This document shows positions 1-7,398 of a DNA stretch of 64,000 nucleotides, one piece after another. Origin of the DNA: a virus; the IMG/VR virus record IMGVR_UViG_3300021138_001972, positions 1 through 64,000 of that record, one strand, 5' to 3'. Position 1 is the first letter of the stretch. Each line of letters opens with the position of its first letter. A program made the position numbers and the translations under genes. The notes under the pieces were generated by a model. It saw only the letters and a program-made list of their open reading frames with translations, was not told where the DNA came from and ran no database searches.

Positions 1-2427
1 GGCTTCATCTCTGGTGCGGCCCTGCTTGATCAGCGTCTTGATCATGCCGTCAATGATGGTCTTGGCCTTGCGCTTCTTGGCCTCTGCGATTGGTTCTGCG
101 ACCTTGGTGCCAAAGCTGTGTATGATCTGCGGCTTATCGCCTTCACCAGGCCTGAACATCATGTGAGGCGTGAGACCCTGCGCAGTCATGTCATCGCGCC
201 ACTGGAAGATATCTACGTAAACGTTTCTAGCGTTCAGTGCTGTCTGGCCCCAGATCCTGTAGGTCTTGCGCAGCGCATCCAGCATGCCTTCCACTGAGAA
301 CGTGCCAGTTCTGGCATTGGTCTGGAACCTCACGAAGCCTGCTAGGAAAGCTTCTGCGATCCTCATGCCATGTTCGCGGCGCAGATGAGCTTCGTGTCCC
401 TGGTCCTCAACATATTCAACCTTGCGATTGGGTGTTATCCATCCACCGTACTCGTTCATATCCAACCAGGCTTCGTCTAGGCTTTCTGTGGTCTTTTGTG
501 TGTAGCTGGGTTGTGTCTTGGCGCCGGTGGCTTTGACTGCTGCTAACAACAGCTTGTTGCCTGCTGCCTCAGCATTGTCCAGCGCTTCTTGCCTGCTTTG
601 CGCCTTGATACCAGCATCCTTGAACAACCGAGGATCGCGCACATCTGACGTAGGATTTGCCAAAGGCTTGCCGTCCACATGGTATTCTGGCTCTTGATAG
701 TGTTGCAGCATCCATTGGTTCACAGCTGCTCTGTCACGCAGGAACTGCAGCTTGGGGTGGTTTGGTATGGCACTCTTCAGCAGCTTGTAAAACGCTGCTT
801 GGCGTTCAGGATGCGCATCCATGTGCTGCACCAACAGCCAAGCTGCGAAAGGAGCAGCTGGGTAATCACCGTTGCCTTTGTCGCCAAGATCGGAGAATAT
901 CTGTGCCTTGTTGGCATCGATGAAACGCCACACACCCTCTTGCCATGGTGCTCGCTGTGTGGCATCAGCATAGGCCTGATCCTCGCTCATCAGCTTGTTC
1001 AACCTGTCTCTGAGTGCTGCGGTGGTCATGCCGGCGGCTTCTTCTAACCCAGCTTGCTTTAGTTGATCATAGTAGTAGAGGTTCTCGCCCAGATGGTCCA
1101 GCGCTATCTCGCGAGCCACAGCACGGTCGGTGGTGTGCTCCAGCTCGACCTTGATGCCTTTTTTCAGCTGGCGCTTGATCTCTGCCACACCCACGGTGTA
1201 CTGCTTGGCCAACACTGCTTCTGTGGGTGTGTGGCTGCCTGGCAACACACTCTCATGCAGGATCCAAGTGTCTGGTATCTCACCATATTGGTCAACCCAG
1301 AGATCATGCATCTTCTGACCGCTTATACCGTGGGCTTTAGCAATGCTGGTCATGAGCCCATTGATGATGTCGTACACAGTATCCTTGTCACCGGCCTTGC
1401 TCTTGATCAAGCGCTTGCGTGCCAGCAGTGCTGCTTTTAGCTCTGGCACTGCTTGTGCATCCTGGCTGTGATCCATGTTTTCAAATGTCTTCTTGTTCTG
1501 CACGGCGCGATACTGTGCCATGCGGGCCATCTTCTCGCGCTGCTCTGGTGTCTTGCCTGCGAACTTGGGATGTGTGCTGGCCTTGAACACTGCTACCCAC
1601 TTTTCCACGGGATCCTTATGGGTCAAACCTTCTTGTAAGTCATCGCGCATCTTGCGAAATTCAGGAGACCTAGCTTTCTTGAACAGCGTCCTGTTGGTGG
1701 TTTTCAAGACATATTTTATGGATCCGTCTGGACGCTCTTGCTTGAGCACGCCTATGGCAAATTCGCTGGGTTCTGGTTCTCTTATGGTAGCCACACTGTC
1801 AACATCCATGTTTTCCAGTTCCTGCTTGTGATCACGAAGCAGAACAACGATCATCTTTCCTACTTCATTGGCATCCATCTCATACTGCCATATTCTTTCT
1901 CTGAGATGCTTGCTGGCCCACACTTCTCCATCCAATGGCATGTTTTTTAGTTTCACAGGAGGTAGATAGAGATTGGGCGGTAGTGGTTTAGGATTCCTGA
2001 GTATTTCATCTAGCTGCTCAGATTGGGGTTTCCATATCAGCGCAGGTAAACCATGTGTAAAGCCCAGCTTCTTGTAGATAGCAGATAGCGTGCGCGGTGG
2101 TATCTTGCCCTGTCCCCATGGTGTCAGCGTCAGCTTCACTCCAGCAGCTTGTGCAAGTTCTTGTAGCTTTAATATGGTTTTGCGACCTATGCCTTCTCTT
2201 TGTGGATAGGCACTGATCCATGCTATCTCTGCCATATCAGGATCTCGGAGATCAGGCTTGAGCTCAACCAATGCCAATTGCTCTGGTCCATATAGGAACG
2301 CTATCTGGTCAGCATTCAATGGATTCTTTGGTAAAGCAGCGTAGACATCATCCACGAACTTCTTTGCTCGGCCATCAGGGCGCTTGCCCAGTTTTATTGC
2401 TTCTGTGGTTACATCATCTATGCGCAT
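1..2427 (-). CDS. Large phage protein with N-terminal GNAT-like domain (partial, runs off left edge)
   Basis: The frame is open from an ATG at 2427 to the window edge (809 codons, no stop), so the C-terminus is missing. It starts MRIDDVTTEAIKLGKRPDG, similar to the short N-termini of the other large proteins in the first 14 kb. Residues about 45-115 look like a GNAT acetyltransferase core: a strand around AEIAWISAYP, then QREGIGRKTI, which fits the acetyl-CoA-binding Q/R-x-x-G-x-G/A loop, then a helix and YKKLGF. Further on, a segment around HPKFAGKTPEQREKMA resembles a short motif common in phage proteins. The rest is helical and not recognised. A TAAATA box lies 5 nt before the ATG. Acetylation of a host or virion target is possible but inferred; the GNAT call is moderate, the reading frame is firm. 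Confidence 0.8.
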   Translation of the reverse strand, partial: MRIDDVTTEAIKLGKRPDGRAKKFVDDVYAALPKNPLNADQIAFLYGPEQLALVELKPDLRDPDMAEIAWISAYPQREGIGRKTILKLQELAQAAGVKLTLTPWGQGKIPPRTLSAIYKKLGFTHGLPALIWKPQSEQLDEILRNPKPLPPNLYLPPVKLKNMPLDGEVWASKHLRERIWQYEMDANEVGKMIVVLLRDHKQELENMDVDSVATIREPEPSEFAIGVLKQERPDGSIKYVLKTTNRTLFKKARSPEFRKMRDDLQEGLTHKDPVEKWVAVFKASTHPKFAGKTPEQREKMARMAQYRAVQNKKTFENMDHSQDAQAVPELKAALLARKRLIKSKAGDKDTVYDIINGLMTSIAKAHGISGQKMHDLWVDQYGEIPDTWILHESVLPGSHTPTEAVLAKQYTVGVAEIKRQLKKGIKVELEHTTDRAVAREIALDHLGENLYYYDQLKQAGLEEAAGMTTAALRDRLNKLMSEDQAYADATQRAPWQEGVWRFIDANKAQIFSDLGDKGNGDYPAAPFAAWLLVQHMDAHPERQAAFYKLLKSAIPNHPKLQFLRDRAAVNQWMLQHYQEPEYHVDGKPLANPTSDVRDPRLFKDAGIKAQSRQEALDNAEAAGNKLLLAAVKATGAKTQPSYTQKTTESLDEAWLDMNEYGGWITPNRKVEYVEDQGHEAHLRREHGMRIAEAFLAGFVRFQTNARTGTFSVEGMLDALRKTYRIWGQTALNARNVYVDIFQWRDDMTAQGLTPHMMFRPGEGDKPQIIHSFGTKVAEPIAEAKKRKAKTIIDGMIKTLIKQGRTRDEA

Positions 2428-2431
2428 GGTG

Positions 2432-2440
2432 ATATTTATT
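2432..2440 (-). promoter_or_regulatory. T4-type late promoter box, leaderless spacing
   Basis: On the minus strand the sequence reads AATAAATAT, followed by CACC and the ATG at 2427. The TAAATA core ends 5 nt before the start codon, so with T4-like geometry transcription would begin at or next to the ATG. Confidence 0.55.
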
Positions 2441-3098
2441 GATAGTATGGTATGTGTTCTAACCTAAAGCCGTTAGAACCAGTACCGGTGAGCTGATGAT
2501 ATATCACGTCAGCTACATGCATGTTCATGCTGACGTTCATGTGGTTTATGTCCTGATCGTCGTAGTGTAAATCAAACTTATTGCAACGACGCAACCACGA
2601 CATCAGAGGTTCGTTGAGACAGGGTCCACTCTTTAATTCAATATCAACTGTTTCAAAATTATACATATGCACCGTGCGGATGCCGCGAGTGCACAGCAGT
2701 TCATCCATGTCCTTTATAATCAAGCGGTGGGATATAACATGAAATTCAGAATCACAGATGTGCGCATAGTATCCCAGTGCAGCCGTCCATACTTCTGGAT
2801 CGTCATAGTCTTTTGATCTGGAAATGGCTTCTTTTCTATTGGATGTATAATATTCTGCATTAACCAAATTTATAGGCCAGTACAGGCGATTAGGCAATCT
2901 AAATGCATCTGTGTGGCAACAGCAGACGTAGTCAACGCTGTTTATGGTAGCCTGCAGTAGCCGCCATGCATCCAAGATGCACCCACCTGCTTTTCCGAGG
3001 CAGGCTATCTCTGCACCTAACCTCTGCGCTACTATGGTTGTCCAACTATCTGGTCCATAGTTGGCGCAAAAACTGTCGCCGATAAATGCTATTTTCAT
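2436..3098 (-). CDS. SGNH/GDSL hydrolase-like protein, copy 1 of a tandem pair
   Basis: A 220-residue protein starting MKIAFIGDSFCANYG. The GDS motif at the N-terminus is block I of SGNH hydrolases, with Ser as the nucleophile; a Gly in CLGKAGG fits block II. Near the C-terminus INHMNVSMNMHVAD stands where a block V Asp-x-x-His would be expected, but the spacing is not canonical, so activity is uncertain. The next gene upstream (3105-3764) is a clear paralogue with the same motif order, so this is a tandem duplication. SGNH enzymes typically remove or transfer acyl groups on sugars or lipids. With a third GDS protein at 5000-5830, a role in glycan O-acylation is plausible but inferred. Confidence 0.8.
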   Translation of the reverse strand: MKIAFIGDSFCANYGPDSWTTIVAQRLGAEIACLGKAGGCILDAWRLLQATINSVDYVCCCHTDAFRLPNRLYWPINLVNAEYYTSNRKEAISRSKDYDDPEVWTAALGYYAHICDSEFHVISHRLIIKDMDELLCTRGIRTVHMYNFETVDIELKSGPCLNEPLMSWLRRCNKFDLHYDDQDINHMNVSMNMHVADVIYHQLTGTGSNGFRLEHIPYYQ

Positions 3099-3104
3099 GA
3101 TTTT

Positions 3105-3764
3105 TTAGCCAATATATGGTATCACGTCTAACGAAAAACTGCCACAGTGTTGCTGCATGATCTGTTCGTACACTTTTTCTGCCACATGCTGATTCATGCC
3201 ATAGCTCATGTGATTGTAATCATTGTCCATGTCTAGGTTTTGTTTACCGCAGCTGATTAACCAGCTGTTCAAACTGATGTTAAGAGTACTCGAATTAGAA
3301 AACTGCAGGAATGGTTCATCGAAACAAAACATGTGCACAGAATATTTGCTGCGTTCAGCAGCTATCTGTCCCATGTCTTGTATGATCAATCGCTGTGTGA
3401 GAGCATGGTAACCGTCGGCATATATGTGCTGATAGTAGAGATCAGCTGCCTGCCAGACTCGAACGTCAGTGAAAGTCCTGAGGCTATGGCTGGGTTTGGT
3501 ATTGCCTTCCCTGAAATATGTAACTGAGGCTGCATTGATAGGCCAATCATGCTGGTTTGGTAGCCTGTGCCGGTCAGTGTGACAGAAGCACACAACGTCT
3601 GCAGCATCTATATTTTTGATCAGCTGCTTGTGTGCATCCCAGATGTTGCTGCCTGATCGGCCCAAGCTGATGATCTCAGCATCCAAACGGTTACACAATA
3701 TTGATGTCCAACTCTCTGGTTCATCATAGGCACAAAAACTATCGCCTATAAATGCTACCTTCAT
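3105..3764 (-). CDS. SGNH/GDSL hydrolase-like protein, copy 2 of a tandem pair
   Basis: A 219-residue paralogue of the downstream gene. It begins MKVAFIGDSFCAYDEPESW and shares SLGRSGSNIWDA (block II-like), CFCHTDRHRLPN and the C-terminal NHMSYGMNQHVAE. The ATG at 3764 is preceded by AAGGAG at good spacing, so the start is well supported. The stop is 6 nt before the start of copy 1, so the two are probably co-translated. Family knowledge suggests esterase or acyltransferase chemistry on a carbohydrate; the substrate cannot be read from sequence. The two copies have diverged substantially, which argues for separate substrates rather than a recent duplication. Confidence 0.82.
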   Translation of the reverse strand: MKVAFIGDSFCAYDEPESWTSILCNRLDAEIISLGRSGSNIWDAHKQLIKNIDAADVVCFCHTDRHRLPNQHDWPINAASVTYFREGNTKPSHSLRTFTDVRVWQAADLYYQHIYADGYHALTQRLIIQDMGQIAAERSKYSVHMFCFDEPFLQFSNSSTLNISLNSWLISCGKQNLDMDNDYNHMSYGMNQHVAEKVYEQIMQQHCGSFSLDVIPYIG

Positions 3765-3829
3765 GGTCGATCTCCTTAATAACGGTATTTAATGATACTA
3801 TCATGGTTGTTGATCAGGCAAATTTACCA

Positions 3830-3837
3830 TATAAATA
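3830..3837 (+). promoter_or_regulatory. T4-type late promoter (TATAAATA)
   Basis: A perfect TATAAATA octamer in the 128-bp gap upstream of the plus-strand decarboxylase. It matches the T4 late promoter consensus. The predicted transcript would carry a leader of about 50 nt containing the hairpins annotated at 3854-3888. Confidence 0.65.
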
Positions 3838-3853
3838 GATCCTCGGAGCGCAA

Positions 3854-3888
3854 GGGTCACAACCCCCATGCACGGTAGCACAGGGGTT
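3854..3888 (+). promoter_or_regulatory. Two competing hairpins over the decarboxylase ribosome binding site
   Basis: AACCCC at 3861-3866 pairs perfectly with GGGGTT at 3883-3888, and GGGG is the probable Shine-Dalgarno for the ATG at 3893. A second, smaller hairpin pairs GGGT (3854-3857) with ACCC (3862-3865) and uses the same bases, so the two cannot form together. The arrangement looks like a sequester/anti-sequester switch; this is inference from pairing only. Confidence 0.4.
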
Positions 3889-3892
3889 GAAC

Positions 3893-5020
3893 ATGAACAA
3901 GCTAGAATCTCACATCCGCGCTCACACCTTTGACGTGCCCACGCTGGTCATAGACATCGACAAGGTAGAGAGCAATTATGTACAGCTCAAATCGGGCATG
4001 CCCACAGCCCACATACACTATGCTGTGAAAGCCAATCCTCATCCTGCCATACTGGCTCGCTTGGTCCAGCTTGGCTGCAGGTTTGATGCTGCCAGTACAC
4101 AAGAGATTGAAATGTGCTTTGCTGCCGGAGCTAAACACACAGACATCAGCTATGGCAACACCATCAAGCGAGCTCAGGACATAGCCTGGGCGCATGCGCA
4201 GGGTATCACGCTGTTCAGCGCCGATAGTGAGGAAGAGCTACACAAGCTGAGCCAGCATGCTCCAGGCTGTGCTGTGTTCATACGCTTGTTGGTCAGCAGC
4301 GCAGAAGCTGAATGGCCATTATCACGCAAGTTTGGCTGCAGCACCAGTTATGCCATCCCACTGTTGGATCACGCACGCGATCTTGGACTGGACCCAGTGG
4401 GTATCAGCTTCCACGTGGGCAGCCAGACCAAACATCCCTACATGTGGTATGACTGCTTGGATACTGTAGCGGCCATATGGCATGATGCCCGTGCTGAAGG
4501 TCACAAGCTGTGGTTGTTGAACATTGGTGGTGGTTTCCCAGCCTACTACGGCGTGGACATCACAGATAACAAAACCTATGGTGCGACCCTAATGGACCAA
4601 GTAGCGCAGAGGTTTGAAGGTGCAGAATACATCATGGCTGAGCCAGGCAGAGGCATGACTGGATCAGCTGGGGCCATCGCTGCTGAATGCGTGTTGGTAT
4701 CGCGCAAGACGCCTGGTGATCCTGTGCGTTGGGTATACCTCAACGTGGGCAGATTCAGCGGTCTAGCAGAAGCAGAAGGCGAGAGCATCAAGTATCAGTT
4801 CACGGTGCTGGACAAGGAATCTGAGGCAACGTCTCCCTGCATAGTGGCAGGACCAACCTGTGACAGCGCCGATGTGCTGTATGAGCGCAACAAGGTAGAG
4901 TTCCCTGTGAGCCTGACCTCAGGTGACAGGGTGATAATACATACCTGTGGTGCCTATACCAGCACCTACAGCACCATTGCCTTCAACGGGTTCCCGCCCC
5001 TACAGGTCGTAGCTATCTAA
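3893..5020 (+). CDS. Ornithine/lysine decarboxylase, PLP fold type III
   Basis: Decarboxylates ornithine (or a related basic amino acid such as lysine) to the diamine, giving putrescine or cadaverine. The 375-residue protein has the alanine-racemase-fold layout: YAVKANPHP with the PLP Lys near residue 47, FHVGSQ with the His that stacks on the ring, the Gly-rich NIGGGFP loop, EPGRG for the phosphate, and GPTCDSADVLY with the active-site Cys and Asp of the second subunit. Length and motifs fit the short ODC/LDC type of proteobacteria rather than diaminopimelate decarboxylase. The ATG at 3893 follows AGGGG; an upstream in-frame TTG is less likely. It is the lone plus-strand gene here and its 3' end overlaps the convergent SGNH gene. 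Polyamines could help compact phage DNA or feed a modification pathway. Confidence 0.92.
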   Translation: MNKLESHIRAHTFDVPTLVIDIDKVESNYVQLKSGMPTAHIHYAVKANPHPAILARLVQLGCRFDAASTQEIEMCFAAGAKHTDISYGNTIKRAQDIAWAHAQGITLFSADSEEELHKLSQHAPGCAVFIRLLVSSAEAEWPLSRKFGCSTSYAIPLLDHARDLGLDPVGISFHVGSQTKHPYMWYDCLDTVAAIWHDARAEGHKLWLLNIGGGFPAYYGVDITDNKTYGATLMDQVAQRFEGAEYIMAEPGRGMTGSAGAIAAECVLVSRKTPGDPVRWVYLNVGRFSGLAEAEGESIKYQFTVLDKESEATSPCIVAGPTCDSADVLYERNKVEFPVSLTSGDRVIIHTCGAYTSTYSTIAFNGFPPLQVVAI

Positions 5021-5830
5021 GAGGTCCTTAGCCAACAGCTGGTGCACTTCTCTGCGCCAGTGTAGATCTGGGCAGTAGGGTTTGTCTACATCATGTGCCA
5101 GATCCCCCATGCTGCGTGGATGCCATAACTGTCCACAGACTTGCTTGTACATATCGGCTATGGCTGAACTGCCCACATCACTGCGCAGCCTGTTCAAGAT
5201 CCTGTGCTGTTCCAGCACTGCATTCATGTCAGGCATGCCGGCATTGATCAATATCACTCGCACTTTGAGATTTTTCAATGTCGAACACAGGCCCATCACG
5301 CTGATCATCCATCGCGTGAGCAGGCTTTCGTCGTCTTCATTGTTCACGAACCATTCGTGCACTCTAGGATCCATGCTATTGTCATTGCCCAGCTGGAAGC
5401 TGTCCCAGACGCGGTTTTCGATATCGTAGCGCTGCAGCCGCACATGTGTGGGAGGCTGTATCATCACCGTGACGTCAGCAGGTGCATAGGTCTTGAGCAG
5501 ATTGAACACATCTGTGCAGGTCTGGCGTGCTACCCATTCCATGCTCTGACCTATGACTGCACTGTTCTTTACCATCGCAGTGCCCAGAGAGTACAGTTCT
5601 TCAGGCCAGGCATTGAGCCTTTCCAGATGCTGCCATTCCTTGTAGCCTACTGGATCACCTGCACGCAGCTTGCGTTCTCTAAATTCTCGCCACCGTCGCA
5701 TGACCTTGGGATCTCTGAGATCTGTTTCATCCAAGCCCCAGAATCCAGGATGTTGGTCAGACCATAGTGCGTGATCGACCAGCTCTCCGCCGGCTGTGTG
5801 GCTGTCTCCGCAGGTATAGATGATTTTCAT
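5000..5830 (-). CDS. SGNH-hydrolase-like protein
   Basis: A 276-residue protein starting MKIIYTCGDSHTAGGELVD, with GDS as the block I nucleophile motif, and ending with PDLHWRREVHQLL, whose D-L-H fits block V. It is longer than and diverged from the tandem pair at 2436-3764, with an insertion rich in Arg and Glu around residues 35-70. The ATG at 5830 is chosen because the GDS strand then begins at residue 3; a GTG at 5836 is an alternative. It ends with TAG. The last 21 bases overlap the convergent decarboxylase. Likely an esterase or acyltransferase, substrate unknown. Confidence 0.8.
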   Translation of the reverse strand: MKIIYTCGDSHTAGGELVDHALWSDQHPGFWGLDETDLRDPKVMRRWREFRERKLRAGDPVGYKEWQHLERLNAWPEELYSLGTAMVKNSAVIGQSMEWVARQTCTDVFNLLKTYAPADVTVMIQPPTHVRLQRYDIENRVWDSFQLGNDNSMDPRVHEWFVNNEDDESLLTRWMISVMGLCSTLKNLKVRVILINAGMPDMNAVLEQHRILNRLRSDVGSSAIADMYKQVCGQLWHPRSMGDLAHDVDKPYCPDLHWRREVHQLLAKDLLDSYDL

Positions 5831-5837
5831 GCCCACA

Positions 5838-6047
5838 TCAACAATATCTAACCCAAAGATAAAAGAATACCAAGAAATAGTACACTATACATGACATTAT
5901 CCAGTACCCAAATAATGCGCCAGCTGAGACGGGGCTAAAGAAACCCACGACTAAGCAAATCATTAGCACAAACAAGTGTATGTTCACTATGCGGCTCATG
6001 CCTATAGGAGCAGCCAAAAACGCTAGGATTATGATTCCCCAAACCAT
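5838..6047 (-). CDS. Small membrane protein
   Basis: A 69-residue, very hydrophobic protein with two to three predicted membrane segments (around residues 2-18, 22-45 and 48-66). GGAGG sits 6 nt before the ATG at 6047. The stop lies just upstream of the next gene. No family is recognised. Its position among probable virion genes does not indicate a function. Confidence 0.7.
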   Translation of the reverse strand: MVWGIIILAFLAAPIGMSRIVNIHLFVLMICLVVGFFSPVSAGALFGYWIMSCIVYYFLVFFYLWVRYC

Positions 6048-6084
6048 GTGATTACCTCCATTACGCTAACATAGCACAGGAAGT

Positions 6085-7398
6085 TTAGTCTGTCACTGGT
6101 TTTAATGCAAACAGCTCTGGATTTTCTTCGTCAAAACGGCGCATGATCTGCCCAGCCAATGCGTTGGCTTCGTTCTCTATGGGGCTGCCGGTCTTGCCAC
6201 TATCTGGGCCGATCTTGTGCTCAACGTCCTGCTTGTAGTGCACCAGCTCGTGTGCCAGCGTGCGCATGATGTCTATGGGATGGCGATTGCGCATGATGAT
6301 CTTGATAGCCTTGTCATCATTGGTGAAGCGACCAAAGCTGGGGCTGTCTGGAGCTATCTTGTCATCCCAGCTCCAGTTGATCTTGGGCAGCTTGTCCAGC
6401 CCAATCTCTTCCTTGGCGATGACCAGGAACTTGCGCATGGCATCCAGCAGCTGCTCTTGGCTGATGCCCTGGTCTTCTGTGACAGTGATTGATTCACTGA
6501 GATTGTTCTGAGGATCTATGCTCTTGCCTATGGTGTCTAGCTCTGGCCAATCAACTCCATTCTTGCGCAGCAACAGATATCGCAGGGATGCATTTTCCAT
6601 GCGATCCAGTTTGATAGCTGTGAGCAGTCCTTTGATCTGTGCGTCTTTGCTCAGTCTATTGCTCTTTTTGCGCGGATCTTGGTTGTACAGTATCAACGGG
6701 TCGGATTGATCCACGGGATTGCGTTCTGCACTAAGCGCACGCAACGAACCCCACCATGCGCGATTGGCTTGGCCATCTTCCAAATACTGGTTCAACGATT
6801 CAAGAGCTGTGTCGATGTCATCTTCACTGAAATGATCATAGAACGCCTGTATCTCATCTGAGTCAAAGTCGTGATCGTTGAGCACATCGCTCAGCAACCC
6901 CCAATAGCCGTTGGCTGCTTCGGCCAGCGTGTCTTGTGGACCGCCCGGTTGGTGATAGGTCTTGGCAAAGATGTCTGCTTTCACAGCACCGTAATCATTG
7001 GGCCCGTGGCGCACGATGTAATCAGCACCGGTTGTATAAGCTAGATCGCCCCAGCTGGTGTGCAGCACGCCGTCGTGGTCCGCTACCTTGGCCAGCTTTT
7101 CTACACGCTTGGGAGTGGCGGTGCCATTGCCGTTGTCATCATACAGCGACTTGAACTTCTCGGGAGTGATTGGATAGCGTTCGCCCTTGGGACCGGTCAT
7201 GATGTAGTGACCAGCTGCATGCTTCATTGGACCTTCCAGCGTGTCCACAGTGCCTGCTGCGTCTGCTATTTCATACTTCACAGGCATGGGATTCTTCCAA
7301 GTCTTGAAAGCGCCACTCTTGAACCAATCGTCATTGATCCTAGTAGTTTCTTCTACCAAACCACGCAGTCTTGCCATGAATTCTGGTTCGTGGGTCAT
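6085..7398 (-). CDS. Phage protein with C-terminal HExxH metallopeptidase-like domain
   Basis: A 437-residue protein whose start MTHEPEFMARLRG overlaps the stop of the upstream gene as ATGA. The middle (about residues 100-140) contains GADYIVRHGPNDYGAVKA, which resembles the PGDYG domain found in phage proteins. The C-terminal 90 residues hold LAHELVHYKQ, a zinc-binding HExxH, followed by IENEANALAGQIMRRF, whose Glu could be the third ligand as in ImmA/SprT-like peptidases. The peptidase call rests on these motifs. It is probably co-translated with 7395-9755 and may be carried in the virion or process virion proteins; this is inference. Confidence 0.78.
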   Translation of the reverse strand: MTHEPEFMARLRGLVEETTRINDDWFKSGAFKTWKNPMPVKYEIADAAGTVDTLEGPMKHAAGHYIMTGPKGERYPITPEKFKSLYDDNGNGTATPKRVEKLAKVADHDGVLHTSWGDLAYTTGADYIVRHGPNDYGAVKADIFAKTYHQPGGPQDTLAEAANGYWGLLSDVLNDHDFDSDEIQAFYDHFSEDDIDTALESLNQYLEDGQANRAWWGSLRALSAERNPVDQSDPLILYNQDPRKKSNRLSKDAQIKGLLTAIKLDRMENASLRYLLLRKNGVDWPELDTIGKSIDPQNNLSESITVTEDQGISQEQLLDAMRKFLVIAKEEIGLDKLPKINWSWDDKIAPDSPSFGRFTNDDKAIKIIMRNRHPIDIMRTLAHELVHYKQDVEHKIGPDSGKTGSPIENEANALAGQIMRRFDEENPELFALKPVTD

